In this document: one piece after another, positions 1 through 7,212 of the stretch
Layout of the letters: each line of letters opens with the position of its first letter
Numbering within the stretch: the stretch's first letter is position 1
Assembly (NCBI GenBank): GCA_030043395.1
Contig: JASHXW010000079.1
Span: 1 to 10,249 of the forward strand
Length of the DNA: 10,249 bases
Source of the DNA: Streptosporangiaceae bacterium
GTDB lineage: Bacteria; Actinomycetota; Actinomycetes; Streptosporangiales; Streptosporangiaceae
Direction of reading: 5' to 3'
Made by a program: the position numbers and the translations under genes
The notes under the pieces: model-generated
Databases searched by the model: none
The model's input: only the letters and a program-made list of their open reading frames with translations
Told to the model about the DNA's origin: nothing

Positions 1-431
1 ATGCCCTGCGCAGTCACAGTGACCGAGCCGCCACCGGACTGGATTCCGTCGCTGATCATCTGGCCCTGCGCGGATACAGCGGGCGGCGCAGGCGCGGGGC
101 AGCCAGCCTGAACCGGCACGACGACTACCTGGTCGTCGCCGAGCTGACGCAGCCTCGCGTCGGCTCCAGCTATCCCCGACTTATCGAAGACGGCCAAGGT
201 CACCGTGCCATCCGAATGTGTCGTCACCGCGTAAGCCCGGGTCCCGCCACCAGCCGTCACCAGGGCGCCGACTGCGGCCGCGACGGCAAGCCCGGCCACA
301 CCGCCGGCCAGCAGAACAGGGTGGCGTGCAGCCAGACGCCGTTTCGGAACGGACGGCACCTCAGTGGATGCCAGCGCCGGTCCGTGCTCCCGCATCAGGT
401 CATCGAAAAGCTGATCAGCGAACCTCGTCAT
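1..431 (-). CDS. Single-pass membrane protein encoded after an ECF sigma factor (partial, C-terminus off the left edge)
   Basis: The frame starts at ATG 431-429 and stays open to the window edge, giving 143 visible residues. The N-terminus (MTRFADQLFDDLMREHG) is charged and cytoplasmic-looking. A basic stretch (residues 30-37, KRRLAARH) precedes one hydrophobic segment at about 38-60 rich in Ala, Gly, Val and Leu, so the rest should lie outside the membrane. The external part contains a short beta-rich stretch (about 70-108, with YAVTTHSDGTVTLAVFD) and a single Cys at 111 followed by a Pro/Ala run. Its start codon overlaps the sigma-factor stop as ATGA, implying translational coupling. By position it may be a membrane partner or anti-sigma-like protein, but the visible part has no HxxxCxxC zinc anti-sigma motif, so that role is inference only. 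Similar uncharacterised proteins follow ECF sigma genes in actinomycetes (from memory, not searched). Confidence 0.75.
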   Translation of the reverse strand, partial: MTRFADQLFDDLMREHGPALASTEVPSVPKRRLAARHPVLLAGGVAGLAVAAAVGALVTAGGGTRAYAVTTHSDGTVTLAVFDKSGIAGADARLRQLGDDQVVVVPVQAGCPAPAPPAVSAQGQMISDGIQSGGGSVTVTAQG

Positions 432-1072
432 GTTCCTTGCTCCTCTTGTGGTTCGTGAGCATGTGAGCTAGCCGGCGCTGGCGCGGCGACGCTATCGCCA
501 GCTGACAAAGAGCCAGACGCGACCTGCTTGCGTAGCCGGGCTCTGGCGCGCATCAGCCGCATCCGCGCCGTGCCCGGTGGAAGCCCGAGCGCGGCTGCTG
601 CCTCCTTCGCCTGCAGTCCCGCGACGTCTACCAGCTCGATCACCGCGCGGTCCTGCCCAGACAGCGCGGCCAGGCTGGTGATCAGGTCGCGGCCGGCCCG
701 CTCAGCGTCTATCCGCTCCAGCAGTTCCTCGACCTGGTCGTAGTCCAGGTCACGCTGGGCGGTTAGTCGCCCCAGCCGGTGTTGCTGCCGGACGTACGCC
801 TCGCAGTGCGCTGCGTAGACGTGCCTGGCGATGCCGAACACCCAGGCTCGGGCCGTGCCCTTGCGTGGATCGAAGGACCCGAAGCCGGTGATCACCTCGA
901 CGAACGTGTCCGCCGTGAGGTCCGCGACCAGGTGCGGGTCATCGGTCCGCCGGGCGAAGTACGCAGCCACCGCGTCGACGTTCGCCCGGTAGATCCGCTC
1001 GAACTCGCCGGCCGCTCCGGCCTGGCTGCCGACACCAGCCACCTTGCAGGTTTCCGCTGTCGTATCTGTCAC
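428..1072 (-). CDS. RNA polymerase sigma factor, ECF (sigma-70 group 4) family
   Basis: This 214-aa protein has the two-domain ECF layout. Sigma region 2 spans about 24-90 (FERIYRANVDAVAAYFARR, then TADTFVEV and the ARAWVFGIARHVY stretch, the usual -10-binding and core-binding part). A linker of about 40 residues follows. Region 4 spans about 131-183, with a helix-turn-helix at roughly 155-178 (KEAAAALGLPPGTARMRLMRAR) that would read the -35 element. It would direct core RNA polymerase to a small regulon. The tail (about 185-214) is Ala/Ser/Pro-rich and disordered-looking, with no SnoaL-like extension as in ECF41. The start at 1072 is GTG with only a weak ribosome site; an in-frame GTG at codon 11 is a possible alternative and would not touch region 2. 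It lies 56 bp after the methyltransferase gene and overlaps the downstream membrane-protein gene by 4 bp (ATGA). The signal and target promoters are not visible. Confidence 0.92.
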   Translation of the reverse strand: MTDTTAETCKVAGVGSQAGAAGEFERIYRANVDAVAAYFARRTDDPHLVADLTADTFVEVITGFGSFDPRKGTARAWVFGIARHVYAAHCEAYVRQQHRLGRLTAQRDLDYDQVEELLERIDAERAGRDLITSLAALSGQDRAVIELVDVAGLQAKEAAAALGLPPGTARMRLMRARARLRKQVASGSLSAGDSVAAPAPASSHAHEPQEEQGT

Positions 1073-1128
1073 GTCTGTAGTTGCCGTTCAGTCGCTGCCG
1101 TGTCACACATCGCGGGGACGTCTGACCC

Positions 1129-2241
1129 TCACGAAGCCAGGACGTCCCGCGCAATGCGGGTGAGGAGCGCTAGCTTGGCTCGCTGTGCTTCGGGGGTTAT
1201 CCGGTTACCAGCCGACGAGGTGGCGAATCCGCACTGCGGGCTGACCGCGAGGCGGTCTGAGCTGACGTGCTCGCTTGCCTGGGCGATCCGATCGGCCAGC
1301 TGCGCCGGGTCCTCCAGGCGCGAAGTCTTCGTCGTGACCAAGCCGAGGACCACGACCTTGTCGTCGGGCACCAGGCGGAGTGCGTCGAAGCTGCCTGAGC
1401 GCTCATCGTCGTACTCGAGCAGGAGCCGGTCGGCCTTGACGCCGCCGAAGACAGGTCCGGCGATCGGCGCGTAGTCGCCGGTCACGAGCCAGCGGCTGAG
1501 CTGATTGCCCCGGCACAGGTGGAATCCGAACGTGGCGGGGCGGCCTGCGTCGACGACCGCGTTGTCTAGTTCGATCCCGTAGGACAGCCACCTCTGCATC
1601 GGCCAGCCACGTTCCTCGTAGAACGCACGCCACACCGGATCGACAAGCAGCGGATAGTGCGGCGCGTCCAGCTGGATGTACGTGCACCCGAGCCTGACCA
1701 GCTCGCGCACTTCGTCCTGCATGATCTGCACTACGTCAGCCATGAAAGCGTCAAGAGTCGGGTAGGCGCCCGCCGATCGCTGCGGCGACCACAAGTTGGC
1801 GAACAGCGTCGGGCTTGGCAGCGTCACCTTGATCTGTCGGTCAGTGCAGCTGCGAACGAACGTGAATTCCTCCGCCGCGAGGTTGCGCCGCTTGTGCAAC
1901 GACGCCGTGACGGCAAGGTCAGCTGGCCGCTCGATCGTGGCGTCCCCGACCTCACCGGAGTGCCAGCTCCCCCACAGCCAGGCATCCAGGCCGACGCCCT
2001 CGAATCCGTCGCATGCGGCGGCGAGCTCGGCCTGGAAGGACTCGCGCCGCAGCTCGCCGTCGTTGACGACGGGAAGTCCGAGCTCGGCCTGCATGCCGAT
2101 CACTTCCCTGACCGCCCGGTCCTCGATGCCCTTGAACTGCGCGGGAGTCAGGTCGCCGCGCTGGCACGCAGCGCGGGCATCGAGCAGGTAAGCCGGGCGC
2201 AGCAGGCTCCCGACATGTTCGACCCGCCCCGTGACTGTCAC
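1129..2241 (-). CDS. Cobalamin-independent methionine-synthase-like zinc methyltransferase (MetE C-terminal-domain family, COG0620)
   Basis: About 370 aa, the size of one MetE barrel rather than the two-barrel enzyme of about 750 aa. Numbering from the GTG at 2241, the four zinc/thiol-activating ligands of MetE are visible: His241 and Cys243 (FHLCRGN), Glu276 (LLLEYDD) and Cys337 (SPQCGFATS). Other family marks are VGSLLRP near the N-terminus, VNDGELRRESF (about 59-69), IQLDAPHYPLL (about 189-199) and LVTTKTSRLED (about 301-311). The protein should move a methyl or alkyl group to or from a zinc-bound thiolate. Methionine formation from homocysteine is possible, but single-barrel members also include alkyl-thiol transferases, so the substrate is unproven. 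The frame is open back to ATG 2307, but the extra 22 residues are unlike the family, whose members start a few residues before VGSLLRP; GTG 2241 is therefore preferred although its RBS is weak. It may be the first gene of an operon with the sigma factor. Confidence 0.85.
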   Translation of the reverse strand: MTVTGRVEHVGSLLRPAYLLDARAACQRGDLTPAQFKGIEDRAVREVIGMQAELGLPVVNDGELRRESFQAELAAACDGFEGVGLDAWLWGSWHSGEVGDATIERPADLAVTASLHKRRNLAAEEFTFVRSCTDRQIKVTLPSPTLFANLWSPQRSAGAYPTLDAFMADVVQIMQDEVRELVRLGCTYIQLDAPHYPLLVDPVWRAFYEERGWPMQRWLSYGIELDNAVVDAGRPATFGFHLCRGNQLSRWLVTGDYAPIAGPVFGGVKADRLLLEYDDERSGSFDALRLVPDDKVVVLGLVTTKTSRLEDPAQLADRIAQASEHVSSDRLAVSPQCGFATSSAGNRITPEAQRAKLALLTRIARDVLAS

Positions 2242-2353
2242 CGTCCAAGCTTCGCATCCAGCCAGGACCCGATGGTAAAAGCTGCCGGATCCTGGCATGC
2301 AAGGCATCTACCCGACTTCTGCACGTGACCTGCACATCGGGTTGCTTGGCTGG

Positions 2354-2381
2354 CTGGCCATTGCCGACCGATGGCGGCCAG
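2354..2381. promoter_or_regulatory. Imperfect dyad in the divergent intergenic region
   Basis: The 186-bp gap between the methyltransferase start (2241) and the FAD oxidase start (2428) should hold promoters for both directions. It contains an imperfect inverted repeat: left arm CTGGCCAT (2354-2361) and right arm ATGG plus CCAG (2371-2374 and 2378-2381) with a 3-nt interruption. It could be an operator for a shared regulator or a chance GC-rich dyad. No convincing -35/-10 pair was recognised in either direction. Confidence 0.25.
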
Positions 2382-2411
2382 TCATCGTCCCGGCGGATCA
2401 GCCGACTCACC

Positions 2412-2420
2412 GAGGGGAAG
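2412..2420 (+). promoter_or_regulatory. Ribosome binding site fixing the FAD oxidase start
   Basis: GAGGGGAAG ends 7 nt before ATG 2428 and is a strong purine-rich Shine-Dalgarno site. It decides the start against the in-frame ATG at 2371, which would add 19 residues unlike the family. Confidence 0.7.
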
Positions 2421-2427
2421 CGGGCAA

Positions 2428-3804
2428 ATGGGAAATCCGACTATCGAGGACCTGCGCGACCAGGTCAGGGCACCAGTACTCACCAGCCAGGATCCCGGCT
2501 ACGACAACGCCAGGACCGTGCACAACGGAATGTTCGACCGGCACCCGCGGGCCATCGTGCAGGCACAGCAGGTGGCCGATGTCGTGGCCGCCGTGAACTT
2601 CGCCCGGGAATCTGACCTCGAGCTGTCGGTACGCGGCGCGGGGCACAGCGCGCCGGGCTTCGGGACCACCGACGACGGCCTAGTCCTCGATCTCGGCCAG
2701 ATGCGCGATGTCCACGTCGACCCGCGCAAGCGCAGGGCCAGGGTCGGCGGCGGCGCGACCTGGGGGGACTTCAACTACGCCACGCACGCCTTCGGCCTGG
2801 CGACCACGGGCGGCATCATCTCCACGACGGGCGTCGGCGGCCTCACGCTCGGCGGCGGCATCGGCTACCTGGCCAGGTCGTACGGGTTGTCGATCGACAA
2901 CTTGCGCTCGGCAGAGGTCGTCACCGCCGGCGGCGCCGTGCTCACGGCTAGCGAGCAGGAGAACGCCGACCTGTTCTGGGCGCTGCGCGGTGGAGGCGGC
3001 AACTTCGGCGCGGTTACCACGTTCGAATTCGAACTGCACCCGGTGCGCGACATCTACGTCGGGATCTTCCTGTACGAGCTCGATGCCGCCGCCGACCTGC
3101 TCCGCTTCTTCGCGGACTTCATCAAGGACGCGCCGGAAGCCTACGGCGCCTTCCCCGCGTTCCAGATCGCGCCGCCACTGGAGTTCATCCCGCCCGAGCG
3201 CGTCGGAGATACCTTCTGCGCCACCATCGCATCCTGGAGCGGGCCGATCGAGCAGGGCGAGAATGCGATGTTGCCCTTCCGCGAGGTCGCGCCGGTCGTC
3301 GCCGAGATGTCGGGGCCGATGCCCTACCCGGCCATCAACTCGGCATTCGACGCGCTCTTCCCCAAGGGCATCCGCAGCTACTGGAAGGGCAGTTTCGTCA
3401 CCGAGCTCACCGACGCCGCGATCCAGGAGCATGTCAAGCACGGAGCGCAGGTACCGGAGGTCAGCGCGACGATGCACCTGTATCCGATCAACGGAGCGTG
3501 CCACCAGGTAGGCGCCGACGATACGGCCTTCGCCTACCGGCACGCCACCTTCGCCCCGGTCATTGTCGCTGCCTGGCAGGACCCGGACGCCGACGACGAG
3601 CGGATCCGCTGGGTGCGCGACTACTACGAGGCGATCGCGCCGTATTCCGAGCCTGGCGGTTACGTCAACTTCATGGCCGACGACGATGGCCTGCGTGTCC
3701 GGGACAACTACCGCGACCACTACCAGCAGCTAGCCGAGATCAAGCGCAGCTACGACCCCGGCAACCTGTTCCACCTGAACCAGAACATCCGCCCGGCAGC
3801 CTGA
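2428..3804 (+). CDS. FAD-linked oxidase, berberine-bridge-enzyme (BBE) family
   Basis: 458 aa, the usual length for a bacterial BBE-like oxidase. A PCMH-type FAD-binding domain covers about 37-210. RGAGHSAPG contains His73, the expected 8-alpha-histidyl FAD attachment residue. The glycine-rich TTGVGGLTLGGGIGYLAR (about 133-150), followed by YGLSIDNL, is the second FAD-contacting loop. FWALRGGGGNFG (183-194) is the conserved Gly-rich motif. The C-terminal BBE segment is clear (NYRDHYQQLAEIKRSYDP then NLFHLNQNI). At the position where plant BBE and glucooligosaccharide oxidase carry a second, Cys-linked FAD bond (GTCPTV), this protein has GIISTT, so FAD is probably attached through His only. 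No signal peptide is seen, suggesting a cytoplasmic enzyme that oxidises an alcohol, sugar or secondary metabolite with O2. The substrate is unknown. The downstream SARP gene hints at specialised metabolism, but no biosynthetic genes are in the window. Confidence 0.92.
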   Translation: MGNPTIEDLRDQVRAPVLTSQDPGYDNARTVHNGMFDRHPRAIVQAQQVADVVAAVNFARESDLELSVRGAGHSAPGFGTTDDGLVLDLGQMRDVHVDPRKRRARVGGGATWGDFNYATHAFGLATTGGIISTTGVGGLTLGGGIGYLARSYGLSIDNLRSAEVVTAGGAVLTASEQENADLFWALRGGGGNFGAVTTFEFELHPVRDIYVGIFLYELDAAADLLRFFADFIKDAPEAYGAFPAFQIAPPLEFIPPERVGDTFCATIASWSGPIEQGENAMLPFREVAPVVAEMSGPMPYPAINSAFDALFPKGIRSYWKGSFVTELTDAAIQEHVKHGAQVPEVSATMHLYPINGACHQVGADDTAFAYRHATFAPVIVAAWQDPDADDERIRWVRDYYEAIAPYSEPGGYVNFMADDDGLRVRDNYRDHYQQLAEIKRSYDPGNLFHLNQNIRPAA

Positions 3805-3861
3805 TCACCCATTCATAAGATCGCCGGTCAGCCTTACAGTCCTTCTACGGGAACTTTGGTG

Positions 3862-3904
3862 CCCTGGCAGCTCATCGAATTCAGCTCCCCAGGTAGCTGA
3901 TCGA
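3862..3904. repeat. Dyad and AGCT direct-repeat cluster upstream of the SARP gene
   Basis: In the 192-bp gap between the FAD oxidase stop and the SARP start, CCTGG (3863-3867) and CCAGG (3889-3893) form an inverted pair, with AGCT just inside each arm (3869 and 3883). A near-exact 10-mer is repeated directly: AGCTCATCGA (3869-3878) and AGCTGATCGA (3895-3904), 26 bp apart. SARP regulators usually bind direct repeats near promoters, so this could be a self-regulatory site. It could also act as a weak terminator for the oxidase gene, although no T-run follows. The rest of the gap shows nothing recognisable. Confidence 0.35.
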
Positions 3905-3984
3905 CCCGGCAATGGCTGGCGGGCGGCATGCGGGAACGGCGCGATGCCCCGCGAGCCAGCGCTTGTCATGGCGAGGGACTCCGT

Positions 3985-3990
3985 GAGGGG
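3985..3990 (+). promoter_or_regulatory. Ribosome binding site fixing the SARP start
   Basis: GAGGGG lies 6 nt before GTG 3997. This favours the GTG over the in-frame ATG at 3928, because the protein then begins VEIRILGPVEV, the usual SARP N-terminus. Confidence 0.65.
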
Positions 3991-3996
3991 GCCGCG

Positions 3997-6861
3997 GTGG
4001 AGATCCGGATCCTCGGACCAGTGGAGGTGATCGCCGGGGGACGGACAGTGTCAGTGGGCGGATCTCGGAGCCGGGCGCTGCTGGCCATGCTCGCGCTACG
4101 GCCGAACCAGCTGGTCGCAGCCGAGTTCATCGCAGCCGAGCTGTGGCCGGGTCAGCCTCCGGATCGAGCCATGCCCATCCTGCACGTTCGGGTAGCAGAG
4201 CTACGCCGGGCACTGCGCGGGGCCGGAGAACATGACCGCGTCGTCACCAGGGCTCCTGGGTACCTGCTGCGTGTCGGGGACGGCGAGGTCGACGCCTCTC
4301 GATTCGCCGAGCTCGTCGGCCAGGGCCGAGTGCTACTTGCCGCTGGCGATGCCACCGGGGCATGCGAGCAGCTGGACGAGGCGCTCCGCATGTGGCGTGG
4401 CCCGCCATTGGCAGACCTGCCTGACCTGGGGTGGGCCAGTGGCGCTGTGACCAGGCTGGAGGAGGCACGCCTAGCTGCCACCGAGTGGCGCACGCAAGCG
4501 GCGCTCGCCACCGGCGGAGCCAGCGAGCTGACTGCTGAGCTTGCCGAACTGACTGGGGAGCATCCGCTGCGAGAGCGGCTGTGGGGACTGCGGATGCTCG
4601 CCCTGTACCAGGCGGGCCGGCAAGCCGAGGCGCTGCGGATCTATCAGCAGGCACGGGCGAGCCTCGTCCGGGACCTGGGCGTCGAGCCAGGTGCCGAGCT
4701 ACGCGAGCTGCACGCGCGGATCCTGGCCCAAGACCCGGGCCTACACCCCGCGCCAGGCAGGGAATCGTCACGATCGGTGACAGCGGTCCCGGCCGTCAGT
4801 CGAGCACACCTGCCGACGCCGCGGACGAGCTTCGTCGGCAGGAAGGCGGACCTGGACGCGATCAGCGACCTGATCGGTGCCGGGCCACTCATCACGCTCA
4901 CCGGAGTTGGCGGCTGCGGAAAGACCCGACTTGCCCTTGCCGTCGCGGCTGCTGTCGCTCATCAGTTTGCCGACGGGGCGGTCTTCGCCGACCTGGGCTC
5001 CCTATCCGATCCTGACCTGGTCGGGCAGGCCATCGCCATGGCTCTGCGCCTGGAAGCCAGCGAAGGCACCATCAGCGAAGAGGCCGCCCGCGCGGCCGAC
5101 CGCGAAGCGCTGATCGTACTGGACAATTGCGAGCACCTGATCGCCGCGTGCGCCGCATACGCCGACGTGCTCATGAGCCGGTGTCCAGGGCTGCGGATCC
5201 TGGCGACCAGCCGGCAGGCACTCGGCGTGGACGGTGAGCAGGTTTACCTGGTGCCGTCGCTCGACATCGATACCGACGCAGCGACGCTGTTCGTCGAGAG
5301 AGCTCGGACCTCGCGGCCTGGCTTGCCAGCCGATCGGCCAGCGCGGGACCAGATCACGCAGATCTGCCGCAGGCTGGACGGCATTCCGCTGGCGATCGAG
5401 CTGGCCGCCAGCCGAGCCGGCCATCTAGCGCTCGGTGACATTCTGAGCCGGCTCGATGACCGCTTCACCCTGCTCGCTGGAGGCGACCGCCGCATCCCCC
5501 GGCACCAGACCCTCACCGCCACCATGGACTGGAGCCACGATCTGCTCGCTGATGACGAGCGCGTCCTGTTCCGGCGGCTCGCAGTGTTCTGCTCCCCCTT
5601 CAGCCTCGCTGCCGCCGAGTCCGTCGGCTCGCGAGCTCCGGTCGAGCAGGCGCAGGTCCTGGACTTGCTTGCCTCGCTGATCCGCCAGAGCCTGGTGACC
5701 GTTGTCGATGCCGGGGCGGACCTGCGGTACCGGATGCTGGTCACCGTGCGCGACTACGCGTCGCAGCGCCTGCAAGCAGCGGGAGAAGTCGCGCAGTCAC
5801 GACGAGCGCACCTGGACTACGTCCTCGCCGCGATCGCCGAGATCCCTACCCGGCCAACGCAAAGCAACTCCCTTACCGCGCAGCAAATGCGACCGGTCGA
5901 GATCATCGAAGACGACATTCGGGCGGCCTTCGAGTACGCGCTGGACATCGGCGACCGTGCCAGCGCGCTCGGCATCGCGGCGAGGTACGGAAGGTACGCG
6001 ATGATCCGGACGCGGCATGGTGACGGGCTTGCCCTGGCCGAGCGCGCCTTGTCTGGACCACCGGAACCCGCCGAGCTCTACGGGTGGACCCGTTACGCCG
6101 CCGCGCTGCTCGCGCTAGCAGTCGACCCTGGTCGTAGTGAGCAGCATGCGATCGAGCTCATCACCTTCGGGCACAGCATTGCCGATCGCGCGATGATCGC
6201 CGGCGGCTGGCATGCGCTGGGCGACGTCGCCTACGACCACTGCGACTGGGAGAAGGCACGGAGCAATTACAGCAAAGCCCTCGACTTCACCGAGCACTCA
6301 GCAACCGCCGCCGTCTTGCGGCGAAGTCTGGCCGACGTAGCGCTTGCGGAAGGCGATGTTGCCACCTACCTGTCGTGGAGTCAGCAGGCCATGGCGGAGA
6401 TCCGCCGGACCGGATCGGTCTTCGAGATCGCAAGGACTGCGGCAAGCGTGGGCGCTGAACTGGCCGAGCTTGCCGACCCGTCGGCAGGGCACTTGCTCGC
6501 GGAAGCACTAACACTCGGCACCGCCAACGGATACAACCAATGCATCGCGCTCACCTTGATAGGACTTGCCCGGGTTGCCGAGGAAGGCGGCCAGCCCATG
6601 CACGCCGCGACCGTGCTCGCCGCCGCCGAAGCGCACAGTGAACGGGCTGGCTCGAGCCTTGAGCAATACATGTTCGGCTTCGACCGGAACGAGCGGGTCG
6701 CCTCCTGCAAGGCTCGCCTGGCAGGCAAGCTGACTAGTGATGAGCTCACGCAGGCCAACCTCGCTGGGCACAGTCTCACCCCAGCGCAAGCCGCTGAAGT
6801 AGCCGTTCCCGGCCTGCTTGAAGCGCGCTCTGCCAGCAGTGCGCCTCGGGCCCACCCGTAG
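3997..6861 (+). CDS. AfsR/SARP-family transcriptional regulator with NB-ARC ATPase and helical-repeat C-terminus
   Basis: 954 aa from GTG 3997. Residues 1-92 form an OmpR/PhoB-type winged-helix DNA-binding domain (EIRILGPVEV, SRSRALLAMLALRPNQ, VTRAPGYLL). Residues about 95-242 are a bacterial transcriptional activation domain (DASRFAELVGQG, WRGPPLADL, HPLRERLWGLRMLALYQAGR, DLGVEPGAELRELHARIL). A linker leads to an NB-ARC STAND ATPase: SFVGRK (278-283), Walker A GVGGCGKT (303-310), Walker B LIVLDN (372-377), an ILATSRQAL sensor-like stretch (401-409), GIPLAIELAA (462-471) and a winged-helix part around 505-545. The remainder to 954 is Ala-rich helical, TPR-like sequence, probably the ligand or partner sensor. 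Such proteins usually activate antibiotic or other specialised-metabolite genes after nucleotide-dependent switching. The domain order matches S. coelicolor AfsR, but orthology is not claimed. All ATPase motifs look intact. Target genes are not obvious; the FAD oxidase upstream on the same strand is the nearest candidate. Confidence 0.93.
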   Translation: MEIRILGPVEVIAGGRTVSVGGSRSRALLAMLALRPNQLVAAEFIAAELWPGQPPDRAMPILHVRVAELRRALRGAGEHDRVVTRAPGYLLRVGDGEVDASRFAELVGQGRVLLAAGDATGACEQLDEALRMWRGPPLADLPDLGWASGAVTRLEEARLAATEWRTQAALATGGASELTAELAELTGEHPLRERLWGLRMLALYQAGRQAEALRIYQQARASLVRDLGVEPGAELRELHARILAQDPGLHPAPGRESSRSVTAVPAVSRAHLPTPRTSFVGRKADLDAISDLIGAGPLITLTGVGGCGKTRLALAVAAAVAHQFADGAVFADLGSLSDPDLVGQAIAMALRLEASEGTISEEAARAADREALIVLDNCEHLIAACAAYADVLMSRCPGLRILATSRQALGVDGEQVYLVPSLDIDTDAATLFVERARTSRPGLPADRPARDQITQICRRLDGIPLAIELAASRAGHLALGDILSRLDDRFTLLAGGDRRIPRHQTLTATMDWSHDLLADDERVLFRRLAVFCSPFSLAAAESVGSRAPVEQAQVLDLLASLIRQSLVTVVDAGADLRYRMLVTVRDYASQRLQAAGEVAQSRRAHLDYVLAAIAEIPTRPTQSNSLTAQQMRPVEIIEDDIRAAFEYALDIGDRASALGIAARYGRYAMIRTRHGDGLALAERALSGPPEPAELYGWTRYAAALLALAVDPGRSEQHAIELITFGHSIADRAMIAGGWHALGDVAYDHCDWEKARSNYSKALDFTEHSATAAVLRRSLADVALAEGDVATYLSWSQQAMAEIRRTGSVFEIARTAASVGAELAELADPSAGHLLAEALTLGTANGYNQCIALTLIGLARVAEEGGQPMHAATVLAAAEAHSERAGSSLEQYMFGFDRNERVASCKARLAGKLTSDELTQANLAGHSLTPAQAAEVAVPGLLEARSASSAPRAHP

Positions 6862-7212
6862 TCCTGCTCGGGGGTCCGCCGGCATTCGTGATCTTCGAAT
6901 GCCAGATCTTGCCGGCGTTCGTACCTTTCCAGCCGAGGTACAGCGCCTTCCACCGTGAACCCCGTCGAGGCGAGCACTCAGCCGTGGCGCCGGACACGGC
7001 TACGGTTTCGGCGGTCCAGCCGGAGCTGCCAAGCGTGGAGTAATAGATCGTGTCGGTGCTCGCACTCGTCCACGCCACGTACAAGACGCCGTCCGACACG
7101 GTTACTGCGGGCCCGGTACTGGACGTCGCCGAGACCATGATCCGCTCACTGACTGGGTGGGCAACCACATCGTCCTTCGCGGCCTTATACGCGCCTTACA
7201 AAGAGCCGGAGC
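6862..7212 (-). pseudogene. Degraded fragment of a beta-propeller-like repeat protein
   Basis: The minus strand between the hydrolase stop and the SARP stop encodes pieces of the repeat pattern GPAxxVxxGxLYxAWxxxxxDxIYYSTxxGxxW, seen in sialidase/lectin-like propeller proteins of actinomycetes. One unit reads GPAVTVSDGVLYVAW followed by DTIYYSTLGSSGW. A later unit reads ALYLGWKG then KIWHSKI. Upstream, SL*GAYKAAKDD looks like the end of an earlier unit, with TAA (7198-7196) where Tyr would be expected. Between the two clear units (about 6945-6972) the expected core (TGFTVEG) is in another frame, so a pair of compensating indels is likely. There is no complete start or signal peptide, and the fragment abuts both neighbouring stop codons. 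I read it as the remnant of a longer secreted repeat protein. A short GTG-initiated frame (7168-6776) crosses it and overlaps the SARP 3' end, but is unlikely to be a real gene. Confidence 0.55.
6881..6903 (+). terminator. Stem-loop after the SARP gene, possible terminator
   Basis: GGCATTCG (6881-6888) and CGAATGCC (6896-6903) form a perfect 8-bp stem with a 7-nt loop, starting 19 bp after the SARP stop. No T-run follows, as is common in actinomycetes. It also lies inside the degraded propeller-repeat fragment on the other strand, so it could be a chance feature of former coding sequence. Confidence 0.4.

Noticed and set aside
1657..2328. A 223-aa open frame on the plus strand, opposite the MetE-like gene
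   Set aside because: It has no recognisable domain and is antisense to a protein with all four conserved metal ligands.
2680..3720. A 346-aa open frame on the minus strand, opposite the FAD oxidase
   Set aside because: It is a GC-rich shadow of a clearly recognisable BBE oxidase; its translation is Arg/Asp/Val-rich with no family motif and it has no RBS support.
6776..7168. A 130-aa minus-strand frame as an intact small gene
   Set aside because: It starts mid-repeat, overlaps the SARP 3' end by 86 bp, and its expected repeat core switches frame; it fits a degraded fragment better.
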